Source: Pantoea sp. RIT-PI-b
GTDB taxonomy: Bacteria > Pseudomonadota > Gammaproteobacteria > Enterobacterales > Enterobacteriaceae
Length of the DNA: 64,000 nt
Direction of reading: 5' to 3'
NCBI RefSeq assembly: GCF_001187905.1
Contig: NZ_LGIS01000014.1
Span: 310,001 to 374,000 of the forward strand
Shown here: positions 1-7,183 of the stretch, piece by piece
Numbering within the stretch: the first letter of the stretch is position 1
How the letters are laid out: each line of letters starts with the position of its first letter
Translations under genes and position numbers: made by a program
The notes under the pieces: model-generated
Databases searched by the model: none
What the model saw: the letters and a program-made list of their open reading frames with translations, nothing else
What the model was told of the DNA's origin: nothing

Positions 1-930
1 GTAGTGACCGAGGCGCAGGTTGAAGTCGAGATGCAACTGTTCATTGCCGCTGAGCTTAATCACCGGCGGTGGCGTATGCGGGCGCTGGTGAAACAGCACC
101 GCGTGGGCAAACGCCTCGCTTTTCCAGCCGCTCAGGCGCTGGTAGTAATAGGCGTTCGCCTCGCATTTACGTAGATAGAGATTGACCCGGCGATATTCAC
201 GCATGGCGATTTGCTGCGCCAGCGAACCCAGTTGCTGTTCCGGCTGGGCAATCTTCTGCGTCAGCAGCGAATAATCATCGCGTTTGGTCAATTCATTGAA
301 ATAATTTTGTTCGCCGAGATGTTTAATCGGCGCGTAATGTTTTTGCCATTCACGAATAAACGGATTGTTGGCTGTCGCCGCCAGGAACCAGCTCTCAATC
401 ACCGGCGCGAGATAATTAACGGTGGCATTTTCGTGATAATAACCAATCACATCCATACCACGTTCCTGATGTGCGCGATGCACCCAAGAGAGATCTTCAA
501 ATAATAACGTACTGCAATCAATAGCAATGCCGCCATAACGTAATAGCAACTCCAGGCGAATGACTTCGCTGCGCTGCTGTGCGCTTAATTGTGAAGAGGT
601 AAAGATAAAGTCAGGTAAAACTTCTTTTACCGTTAAGCGGTTTAATAAATGAATTTCATGATCGGGATTATCCTGACGAATCTTTTTAATATTTAGCGCC
701 ATCGATTTGGGTAAATATTCATTATCCCAATACATCCACACTTTTTTTGGAATCTCTGGCAGATCTTTTTCGCCAGAAAGCAACACGATATTGTCCTCTT
801 CGCTGGGATCGTATTCCGGCGCACAGAGCGCATTATGCTGTTTTTTCTGCAGGAAAGTCTGGCTGGTAAAGGCGAGTCTTTTCCAGTTATGCCAGAGGTT
901 TAAGGCTGGCTGAAGGCGTTTTTTATTCAT
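1..930 (-). CDS. Glycosyltransferase, capsular polysaccharide / OCH1-like (3' end missing)
   Basis: An open frame of 310 codons starts at ATG 930 and runs off the window without a stop, so the C-terminus is missing. The N-terminal third carries the IPKKVWMYWD-type strand and the NPDHEIHLLN stretch typical of capsular synthesis or sugar-transfer glycosyltransferases with a DXD-like fold. The usual Y-G-G-hydrophobic-D-x-D motif appears as YGGIAIDCS (residues 132-140, Asp138), so the second Asp is replaced by Ser after Cys. There is no signal peptide or membrane segment. It probably transfers a sugar onto a surface glycan, but donor and acceptor cannot be read from sequence. Family placement is by motif only. 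Confidence 0.75.
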   Translation of the reverse strand, partial: MNKKRLQPALNLWHNWKRLAFTSQTFLQKKQHNALCAPEYDPSEEDNIVLLSGEKDLPEIPKKVWMYWDNEYLPKSMALNIKKIRQDNPDHEIHLLNRLTVKEVLPDFIFTSSQLSAQQRSEVIRLELLLRYGGIAIDCSTLLFEDLSWVHRAHQERGMDVIGYYHENATVNYLAPVIESWFLAATANNPFIREWQKHYAPIKHLGEQNYFNELTKRDDYSLLTQKIAQPEQQLGSLAQQIAMREYRRVNLYLRKCEANAYYYQRLSGWKSEAFAHAVLFHQRPHTPPPVIKLSGNEQLHLDFNLRLGHY

Positions 931-1200
931 GATGCACCTGATTATTGTGATTATGGTGGCAAGGCTTCCCTGTTACTGGCGCTGAGCGCTCTTGATTATC
1001 CCTTTCTTTGTGCTGTGTAAAAAAATACTCTCCAGAGCTTAATAAAACATTCTGTGCTGTGCGGCTACCACTTTTTACTTCTTTCAGATAAAGCGGAAAA
1101 TCAAGGATCCGTTAAGTTTTAAATTAACGCTGAATAACATACTGGATTGTTGTTTATTCACTTTTTTCAGCTTAAGACTATTCCTAATAAAATAAGGTTG
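931..1200. other. AT-rich intergenic region with divergent promoters
   Basis: No gene is seen. This A+T-rich stretch separates the minus-strand glycosyltransferase from the plus-strand propeller gene, so it should hold both promoters. A plausible plus-strand pair is TTTTCA (1164-1169) and TAAAAT (1188-1193) with an 18-nt spacer. This is a moderate match only. Confidence 0.4.
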
Positions 1201-1316
1201 GCGTAGCGCAGGCTGCGGATTGAATTAAAAAGTGGGCGTGAGATCACTGGTTAACCTCACTGCATTTTCCGCTGGTCTGCGGTGAGAATCCCACCATGAG
1301 TGAGGGTTAGCTACGC
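1201..1316 (+). promoter_or_regulatory. Candidate structured 5' leader RNA
   Basis: An outer stem pairs GCGTAGC (1201-1207) with GCTACGC (1310-1316). Directly inside, TAACCTCACT (1252-1261) pairs with AGTGAGGGTTA (1299-1309) with one bulged G. Inside that are two small hairpins: CCGC/GCGG (1269-1282) and, overlapping it, GGTG/CACC (1281-1295). After it comes AAGGAGGTGAT (1320-1330), nearly full-length complementarity to the 16S rRNA 3' end, and then a normal AAAGGAG (1336-1342) before the ATG at 1348. It matches no riboswitch class I can name. Folding was done by eye. Confidence 0.45.
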
Positions 1317-1347
1317 TTAAAGGAGGTGATTAACCAAAGGAGACACT

Positions 1348-2307
1348 ATGCAGCGACACAACCGTGGCCTACTGGCGGTCGATAAGCAGGGCAATCGCGT
1401 GCTGTTTCTCAATCCCGAAACCTTTGCCGTTGAGCAAGAGTTAAATGCTTTTCCCCCGCGGCCGCATGAGTTACTGATGCTGCCACAGCTGGAGAAAGCG
1501 TATGTGCCGATCTACGGCGATGGCATTCACGGCGACAACCCGCATCCGGGTCACAAAGTGGCGATCATCGATCTGCGTTTGCGTCAGATCAGTGGCTTTA
1601 TTGATTTGTCGCCGTTAAAAGCACCGCACAGCGGCCAGCTGGGACGCGACGGCAAAGTCTATCTCTGCTGTGAAAACAGCGCGGTGGTCGCGGTGATTGA
1701 TCCGGTCAGCGATCGACTGGAAAAAACCATTCAGCTGCCGTCGCACAATGCGCACCGGCTGACGCTATCGCCTAGCGGCCGCAAACTGTTTACCGAGAAC
1801 GAAGAGGATGCCAGCATTACGGTGGTGGATCTGTGCGAGGCAGAAGGGCGCATTATCGATAACATTCTGATGCCAGGAGCGATCTCAGGGATTGCTGCCT
1901 CACCGAAACATCCCTATCTGGTGGCGAGTGCCGCGGATGCGCCGCTGCTGTATGTCGTCGATCGGCAAAGTCATCGCATCCGTCAGCGCCTGACGTTACC
2001 TGGGCATCAACAACCGTGTCAGGTGGTGCGCTTTAGCGCCAATGGCGAACGACTGGTGGCGATTGGCGACCAGGAGCCGGTGGTGACGCTGTTTGACGAT
2101 TTACTCAATCCGTTAGGCGATATTCGTGTTGGCAATAAACCGATGGATGGCTGCTTCAGTGAAGACAATCGCAGTTTGCTGATTGCCAACGAGGGCGACG
2201 GTTCGCTCAGCCTGATTGATCTGCAGCAGATGAAGGTGATTGCCACGCCGCAGGCCGGCACCGGTTGTGAAGTGTTGAGCTACTTCCAGCTTAACCCTTC
2301 GGGTTAA
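1348..2307 (+). CDS. YncE-like beta-propeller (YVTN repeat) protein
   Basis: The 319-residue protein consists of repeating blades of about 40 residues, with recurring units such as VAVIDPVSDRLEKTIQL, ITVVDL and LLYVVDRQSHRIRQRLTL. This is the pattern of seven-bladed YVTN/YncE propellers. There is no signal peptide or membrane segment, so it is probably cytoplasmic, unlike periplasmic YncE. AAAGGAG lies 5 nt before the ATG. The stop overlaps the stop of the convergent phosphatase gene by 4 bp. No catalytic motif is visible; such propellers act as binding scaffolds or lactonase-type enzymes. The function is unknown. The structured region upstream suggests post-transcriptional control. Confidence 0.75.
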   Translation: MQRHNRGLLAVDKQGNRVLFLNPETFAVEQELNAFPPRPHELLMLPQLEKAYVPIYGDGIHGDNPHPGHKVAIIDLRLRQISGFIDLSPLKAPHSGQLGRDGKVYLCCENSAVVAVIDPVSDRLEKTIQLPSHNAHRLTLSPSGRKLFTENEEDASITVVDLCEAEGRIIDNILMPGAISGIAASPKHPYLVASAADAPLLYVVDRQSHRIRQRLTLPGHQQPCQVVRFSANGERLVAIGDQEPVVTLFDDLLNPLGDIRVGNKPMDGCFSEDNRSLLIANEGDGSLSLIDLQQMKVIATPQAGTGCEVLSYFQLNPSG

Positions 2308-2858
2308 ATAAAGGGGCGATGATAAATCGCACTGCTCCAGTGGCGGCTGCTGGCATGTTTTTCTGCTTGCCAGCCGCGCTTACGCAACTCGCGTGCAATC
2401 AGTTTGTTCATGATGCCGTGTCCCACCAGCAACACCGTGCCTTGCTGCGACAGCGAGACCAGTTTATCCGCGGCCAGCCGAGCGCGTTCGCGCGCATGTT
2501 GCACCGACTCCACATGCCCGGCATAGCCGCAAAGCCACAGCAGACGCAACAGGGACAGCCAGACGGTTAGCGGCAGGTGAAGGCGCTCAAACGGCAGCGT
2601 AGGCATCGCGACTTCGCTAAATACCTCATCCACCGCGTGCGGCTGCAAACCAAGGCGCGTTAGCGACGATCGCGCGCGCGGCAGCGGGCTGGTAGCAATC
2701 ACGCTGGCCTGGCGCGCAATCGTCTGACTGCGCGGCGGCGGCGAGTCGCAAATATCAGCCTGATCGTATCCTTCACACCAGTCGGCCAGCGCCCGCGCCG
2801 TAAAGCGCCCGCTAACCGGATGATCGGGTTTACCGTGTCGCATGAGAATAATGGTCAT
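2304..2858 (-). CDS. Histidine phosphatase superfamily protein
   Basis: This 184-residue protein opens with ILMRHGKPDH, the RHG motif of the phosphoglycerate mutase-like (histidine phosphatase) family, in which the His is phosphorylated. A second His lies in LVGHGIMN near residue 147, the family's second catalytic histidine. A Ser-Pro-Leu-Pro-Arg-Ala segment near residue 80 matches the conserved S-x-x-x-R-A region. The length suits small cytoplasmic members such as SixA- or CobC-like proteins, but the substrate is not evident. It is transcribed convergently with the propeller gene, with a 4-bp overlap of stops, so the two are not one operon. Confidence 0.8.
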   Translation of the reverse strand: MTIILMRHGKPDHPVSGRFTARALADWCEGYDQADICDSPPPRSQTIARQASVIATSPLPRARSSLTRLGLQPHAVDEVFSEVAMPTLPFERLHLPLTVWLSLLRLLWLCGYAGHVESVQHARERARLAADKLVSLSQQGTVLLVGHGIMNKLIARELRKRGWQAEKHASSRHWSSAIYHRPFI

Positions 2859-3159
2859 AGGGCCCCTGAGTGACGTTGCTCCAGTGTAATGCAGATGGTG
2901 CGCTTATCGTGACCCGGCGGTGGGTTTTAAGAGTAATGCCTGACTGTCATCAAAGCTTAACTCAAGTGTGCGAAAAACAGCGCGATGAAGAATCAGGCTT
3001 CTGCGCTAAATGGTAAGCAATAATCGTCAATCATGCGGCAACTGACATTTTTTTGTTCACGCGCATTAGATGTAATGTCATGAATTAATGCCTTTTTTGT
3101 CTTTTACCCCTGAGTTATAGTGAAGATTAATTAATAAATATCACTATTATCGCTTGATT
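2859..3159. other. Intergenic region without recognisable gene
   Basis: This is the divergent region between the phosphatase and the MHS transporter gene. It is A+T-rich towards its right end. No coding frame or RNA gene is supported. It should hold the phosphatase promoter on the minus strand. Confidence 0.4.
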
Positions 3160-3183
3160 TATCTACGCGCGTAGATAGACTAT
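3154..3183 (+). promoter_or_regulatory. Candidate promoter with an 18-bp CpG-centred palindromic operator
   Basis: TATCTACGCGCGTAGATA (3160-3177) is a perfect 18-bp palindrome centred on CG, the geometry of LacI-family operators. It lies between TTGATT (3154-3159) and GACTAT (3178-3183), spaced 18 nt, so it would fill the promoter spacer. A LacI-family regulator is encoded 1.7 kb downstream in the same cluster and is the likely ligand. The palindrome is observed; the assignment is inferred. Confidence 0.6.
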
Positions 3184-3442
3184 CTCCATAGTGATAACTC
3201 ACGGTGCCAGAGACGAAGTTGGCCTTGAGATGACCCAGTTACATTTGCCTCACTAATGCGATCGATGAAAATTACATCGACGGAAACAGGCGAAGAAGCG
3301 AATTCCAACACCAGGGAATTCATTACTGATTTTTCATCCAGGTTTGCCTACTGAACGTCGCCACCGGGGAGTTCCGCTTGTTGCAAGGGAACTGACCCAC
3401 GGAAGGGCGTTTGCTGTTTTTACCTCTCTCAGGGAAATGGTC
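3184..3442 (+). promoter_or_regulatory. Long 5' leader of the MHS transporter gene with two hairpins
   Basis: About 250 nt separate the candidate promoter from the translation start. The leader holds TCGATG-N7-CATCGA (3262-3280) and GAATTCC-N8-GGAATTC (3300-3321). Neither is followed by a U run, so they do not look like terminators. No leader peptide is convincing. Confidence 0.35.
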
Positions 3443-4837
3443 ATGACGGTACATCACTCCGTTTCGCAACAAAGCGCACTCAACGCCTCCTCTGCTGCCG
3501 ATGCGCGGCTTGAAACCACTGCTGGCCGCAAAGACTTCTGGCGCGCCACCTTCTCTTGCTGGCTCGGCACCGCGATGGAATATGCGGATTTTGCCCTTTA
3601 TGGCCTCGCTGCGGGCATCATCTTTGGTGACGTCTTCTTCCCCGAAGCCACGCCAACCATCGCCTTACTCTCAAGTTTTGCTACCTGGTCCGTTGGCTTC
3701 ATTGCCCGCCCGATTGGCGCGTTGCTGTTTGGTTGGATCGGCGATCGTAAAGGCCGCAAAACGGTGATGATCGCCACCATCATTCTGATGGGCGCTTCTA
3801 CCACATTAATTGGCCTGATTCCCTCCTACGCCAGCATTGGCGTGTGGGCACCGGCGTGTCTGGTGCTGCTGCGCTTTACGCAGGGGCTCGGCGCCGGCGC
3901 AGAGCTGTCTGGCGGTACCGTGATGCTAGGCGAATATGCGCCGGTTGAGCGTCGCGGTCTGGTGTCATCGGTGATTGCGCTGGGTTCGAACAGCGGCACG
4001 CTCATCGCCTCGCTAGTGTGGCTGGCGGTAATCCAGATGGACAAAGAGAGTTTGCTGGCGTGGGGCTGGCGCATTCCGTTCCTCAGTAGCGTGCTGATTG
4101 CGGTAGTGGCATTGTGGATCCGCCGCCATCTGCGCGAAACGCCGGTGTTTGAACGCCAGCAGGCAGAGTTACAGGCTGAGCGCAGCGCGACGCTGGCGCA
4201 GGCGCAGGAAGAGGTGGACACCCGCAGCTTCTGGCAGCGCAGCCGCGCCTTCTGGACCATGGTGGGATTACGTATTGGCGAGAACGGCCCCTCTTATCTG
4301 GCGCAGGGCTTTATTGTCGGTTACGTGGCGAAAGTGCTGATGCTCGACAAATCGGTCCCCACCACGGCGGTATTTATCGCCTCGCTGCTGGGCTTCCTGA
4401 TCATTCCTTTTGCGGGTTGGCTGTCGGATCGTTTTGGCCGCCGTATTACCTATCGCTGCTTCTGCCTGTTACTGATGTTCTACGCCTGGCCGGCCTTTAG
4501 CCTGATGGATAGCCGCGATCCTACCATTGTTATCGCGGTGATTGTGGTGGGTATGGCGCTGGCATCGCTGGGTATTTTTGGCGTGCAGGCGGCGTGGGGC
4601 GTCGAGATGTTTGGCGTTAAACGTCGTTACACCAAGATGGCCGTCGCCAAAGAGCTAGGGTCTATCCTTTCTGGAGGCACCGCACCGTTAGTGGCGGCGG
4701 CGCTGTTGTCGTTCACCGGACACTGGTGGCCGATTGCGGTGTACTTCACTGCGATGGCCAGCATCGGTTTCCTAACCACCTTTGTGGCTCCGGAAACGCG
4801 CGGACGCGATCTCAATCTGCCGGAAGATGCAATTTGA
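3443..4837 (+). CDS. MHS-family metabolite:H+ symporter
   Basis: From ATG 3443 the protein has 464 residues; AGGGA at 3431-3435 sets this start, although an in-frame ATG at 3437 is possible. It is a 12-helix major facilitator with the MHS signature (AMEYADFALYG in helix 1, ARPIGALLFGWIGDRKGRK at the helix 2-3 loop) as in ShiA, ProP and KgtP. The R-G-hydrophobic turn after helix 4-5 and the ETRGRDL tail are also typical. The clustering with a LacI regulator and a nucleoside hydrolase suggests it imports a nucleoside or related compound, but MHS substrates vary widely and this is an inference. Confidence 0.85.
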   Translation: MTVHHSVSQQSALNASSAADARLETTAGRKDFWRATFSCWLGTAMEYADFALYGLAAGIIFGDVFFPEATPTIALLSSFATWSVGFIARPIGALLFGWIGDRKGRKTVMIATIILMGASTTLIGLIPSYASIGVWAPACLVLLRFTQGLGAGAELSGGTVMLGEYAPVERRGLVSSVIALGSNSGTLIASLVWLAVIQMDKESLLAWGWRIPFLSSVLIAVVALWIRRHLRETPVFERQQAELQAERSATLAQAQEEVDTRSFWQRSRAFWTMVGLRIGENGPSYLAQGFIVGYVAKVLMLDKSVPTTAVFIASLLGFLIIPFAGWLSDRFGRRITYRCFCLLLMFYAWPAFSLMDSRDPTIVIAVIVVGMALASLGIFGVQAAWGVEMFGVKRRYTKMAVAKELGSILSGGTAPLVAAALLSFTGHWWPIAVYFTAMASIGFLTTFVAPETRGRDLNLPEDAI

Positions 4838-4864
4838 CCAGCAGGATCGCGTAAAACATCACCT

Positions 4865-4889
4865 CATTGGCCGGCGCTCCCGGCCAATG
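4865..4889 (+). promoter_or_regulatory. Strong hairpin between transporter and regulator genes
   Basis: CATTGGCCGG and CCGGCCAATG form a perfect 10-bp stem around a 5-nt loop. It sits between the transporter stop and the lacI-type start. No U run follows, so it may be a processing or stabilising structure that sets relative expression rather than a terminator. Confidence 0.5.
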
Positions 4890-4911
4890 GCATTTACGCA
4901 GGGGCAAAGGA

Positions 4912-5934
4912 ATGGCGAAATCTCCAACCGGAAATGTGACGCGCACCGATGTGGCAAAAGTTGCCGGGACCTCGGTGGCGGTGGTCAGTTACGTGATCAA
5001 TAACGGTCCACGCCCGGTGGCAGAAGCCACGCGGCAGCGCGTGCTGGACGCGATTAAACAGACCGGCTATCGCCCGAATGCGGTGGCGCGTGCGTTGGCT
5101 TCCGGCAGCACCAAAACCTTTGGTTTAGTGGTGCCGAACATTGGTAACCCCTTTGTTGCCTCGATGGCGCACATGCTGTTGCAGGAGTCGATGAATCACG
5201 GCCACGTCATGCTATTGGGCGATGCAGGTGATGATCGCAAGCGCGAGCTGGAGATCATTCAGGGCCTGCTAAATCGTCAGGTTGATGGCCTGTTTTATAA
5301 CAGCGTTGATCGTCATCCCTATATCGATGTGATTCAGGCCAGCGGTACGCCACTGGTGATGCTGGATCGTATTGAACCGCGTCCCGGCGTCAACATGCTG
5401 CGCGTCAATGAACGCGAAGCGGCGTGTCAGGTCACCGCGCATCTGCTCAGTCACGGTTATCAGCAGGTTGGCATGATCAGCGGCCCGCTGGACATGCTAA
5501 ACGCGCAGGATCGTATTCAGGGCTGGCGCGATGCGCTGGCGCAGCAGGGTTTGCCGGCGGATGTGGCGATGATTTTCCCCGCGAACTACACGCGGCAGGG
5601 CGGTTATGACGCCGCACAGCGCATGGTGGCAAGCGGTCGCGTGCCACGTGCGCTGTTTACCAGTAATGAAGGCCAGGCGATTGGCTGTATTCGTGCACTG
5701 TCGGAACATGGACTGCGCGTGCCGCAGGATGTCGCGCTGGTGTGTTTTAACGGTACCGATCAGTCGGCGTTTCATGTGCCGACGTTGACCACCGTCCGTC
5801 AGCCGCTGCGCGATATGGCGCGTAGTGCGATTGCCATGCTTAAAAACTGGGATGGCGACGCGAAGCTGGCGGAATTCCCTCACCAGTTAGAAATTGGTGA
5901 GTCCTGTGGCTGTCAGCTCTTTCAAGCAGAATAA
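4912..5934 (+). CDS. LacI-family transcriptional regulator
   Basis: The start at ATG 4912 gives 340 residues, normal for the family, and places the helix-turn-helix at the N-terminus (TRTDVAKVAGTSVAVVSYVINN, about residues 10-31). The hinge helix (YRPNAVARALASG) and a periplasmic-binding-protein-like effector domain follow, starting TFGLVVPNIGNPF. AGGGG at 4900-4904 supports the start. The gene lies between a transporter and a nucleoside hydrolase gene on the same strand and probably regulates them through the palindrome at 3160-3177. The inducer is likely a nucleoside or its breakdown product; this is inferred from context. Confidence 0.85.
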   Translation: MAKSPTGNVTRTDVAKVAGTSVAVVSYVINNGPRPVAEATRQRVLDAIKQTGYRPNAVARALASGSTKTFGLVVPNIGNPFVASMAHMLLQESMNHGHVMLLGDAGDDRKRELEIIQGLLNRQVDGLFYNSVDRHPYIDVIQASGTPLVMLDRIEPRPGVNMLRVNEREAACQVTAHLLSHGYQQVGMISGPLDMLNAQDRIQGWRDALAQQGLPADVAMIFPANYTRQGGYDAAQRMVASGRVPRALFTSNEGQAIGCIRALSEHGLRVPQDVALVCFNGTDQSAFHVPTLTTVRQPLRDMARSAIAMLKNWDGDAKLAEFPHQLEIGESCGCQLFQAE

Positions 5935-5946
5935 AACTATAACATT

Positions 5947-6930
5947 ATGAAAAGACTAATTATTGATTGTGATCCGGGAAACGGCATTGCGGGCGCTAAC
6001 ACCGATGATGGTCTGGCACTGGCGTTAGCGTTGGCCTCACCTTCGCTGTCGCTTGAGCTGGTCACTACCGTGACGGGCAACACGCCGAGTGCGGTTGGAG
6101 CGCAGGTAGCAAAAGATCTGCTGCAGCGCCTGGGGCTTAACATTCCGGTGGTGCAGGGCGCCTTGCAGGCATTGCGTGAAGATCCAGCCCCCTGGCGTGC
6201 GCGTCTTGACCATGTTGCCGATGAAAAGCTCGGGGAACTGTGGCACGGCGTTCGCCAGCCGCAGCGCATTCCAGCCGATGGACATGATGCGGCTGGGGTG
6301 ATGGGACAGCTGATTTGTGACAATCCCGGCGAATTTACCCTGGTGGCGATTGGCCCGCTAACCAACGTGGCGCTGGCGCTACAGCGTTACCCGCAAATGG
6401 CGGAATCGGTGGCGGAGATTGTCATCATGGGCGGCGTGTTCGCGCTCGATGATTACATCAAAGACACCAATTTTGGCCTCGATCCGGAAGCGGCGCATCA
6501 GGTGCTGCACAGCGGTGCCACCATCACGCTGGTGCCGATGGATGCCACGACGCAAACGTTGATGACCCAGCAGGACCTCACCCGCATCACCGCTAATCCG
6601 CACCCGTTGCCGCAGTTTGTGCGTGAGACATTGCGTCCGTGGATCGACTATTCGATTCGTACCCGTCACCTGCCGGGATGCTGGATTCACGATGCGCTGG
6701 TGGTGGCCTGGTTGCTCAATCAGCGCGTGGCCGACGGCGTTGATTATTACGTGGATATTGAACTGCGCCCTGGCGCAACGCGCGGGAAAAGCTGGCGTTA
6801 TCGCGCGCCGCTGCGTCTGGATATTGGCGTGCCAGAGCAAACCGGCGCGCTGGTGCATGTGATGCAAACCGTCAATAATTCGCTGCTGCTGGAGATGATT
6901 GAAAAGGCGTTTAATCAATTGCAACGTTGA
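5947..6930 (+). CDS. Inosine-uridine-preferring nucleoside hydrolase family protein
   Basis: The protein has 327 residues and begins KRLIIDCDPGNG, followed by NTDDGLALALAL. These are the Asp cluster that binds Ca2+ and ribose in nucleoside N-ribohydrolases (Asp7, Asp9, Asp20, Asp21). The spacing differs from the usual DTDPGxDD motif by an insertion of about six residues, so it is a distinct subgroup. The C-terminal His-Asp pair is in CWIHDALVVAW (His248, Asp249). It would hydrolyse nucleosides to base and ribose in the cytoplasm. It starts 12 nt after the LacI gene and is probably cotranscribed. Base specificity cannot be told. Confidence 0.85.
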   Translation: MKRLIIDCDPGNGIAGANTDDGLALALALASPSLSLELVTTVTGNTPSAVGAQVAKDLLQRLGLNIPVVQGALQALREDPAPWRARLDHVADEKLGELWHGVRQPQRIPADGHDAAGVMGQLICDNPGEFTLVAIGPLTNVALALQRYPQMAESVAEIVIMGGVFALDDYIKDTNFGLDPEAAHQVLHSGATITLVPMDATTQTLMTQQDLTRITANPHPLPQFVRETLRPWIDYSIRTRHLPGCWIHDALVVAWLLNQRVADGVDYYVDIELRPGATRGKSWRYRAPLRLDIGVPEQTGALVHVMQTVNNSLLLEMIEKAFNQLQR

Positions 6931-6941
6931 AACGTTTTCCA

Positions 6942-6966
6942 GGTGCGCATAAATGCGCACCCTACG
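6942..6966. repeat. 25-nt palindromic intergenic repeat, single copy
   Basis: GGTGCGCAT-AA-ATGCGCACC followed by CTACG. The same unit recurs at 17965-18016 and 25649-25707. Here it follows the nucleoside hydrolase stop and could form a hairpin at the transcript end. Confidence 0.7.
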
Positions 6967-7087
6967 CTGTTCCAGGGACGCCCTTTATGGCTGTCCCCTT
7001 CTACAACATGACACGCTTTTTTACACCGCGAATCACTCGCTGACAATTCCTGCCACAGCCCGCCTTTCTGACATGCTATATACAAAT

Positions 7088-7106
7088 GGTTAACATATTA
7101 GTAACC
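7088..7106 (+). promoter_or_regulatory. Inverted repeat upstream of the second MFS gene
   Basis: GGTTA-N9-TAACC lies about 80 nt before the MFS start at 7184. A possible -10 element TACAAT is at 7133-7138, with no good -35. It may be a regulator site, but no ligand is evident. Confidence 0.3.
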
Positions 7107-7183
7107 CGTGAAATTATTCGCGCGGTAACTTCTACAATAAAATCCGGCCAACGATCCGGAAGCTAATCAGACAGGATACCAAC

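Noticed and set aside
1199..1208. ops-like GGCGTAGCG resembling the JUMPstart element before the propeller gene
   Set aside because: One base is missing from the GGCGGTAGCG core, and the gene downstream is not a glycan operon. The bases also fit the outer stem of the leader.
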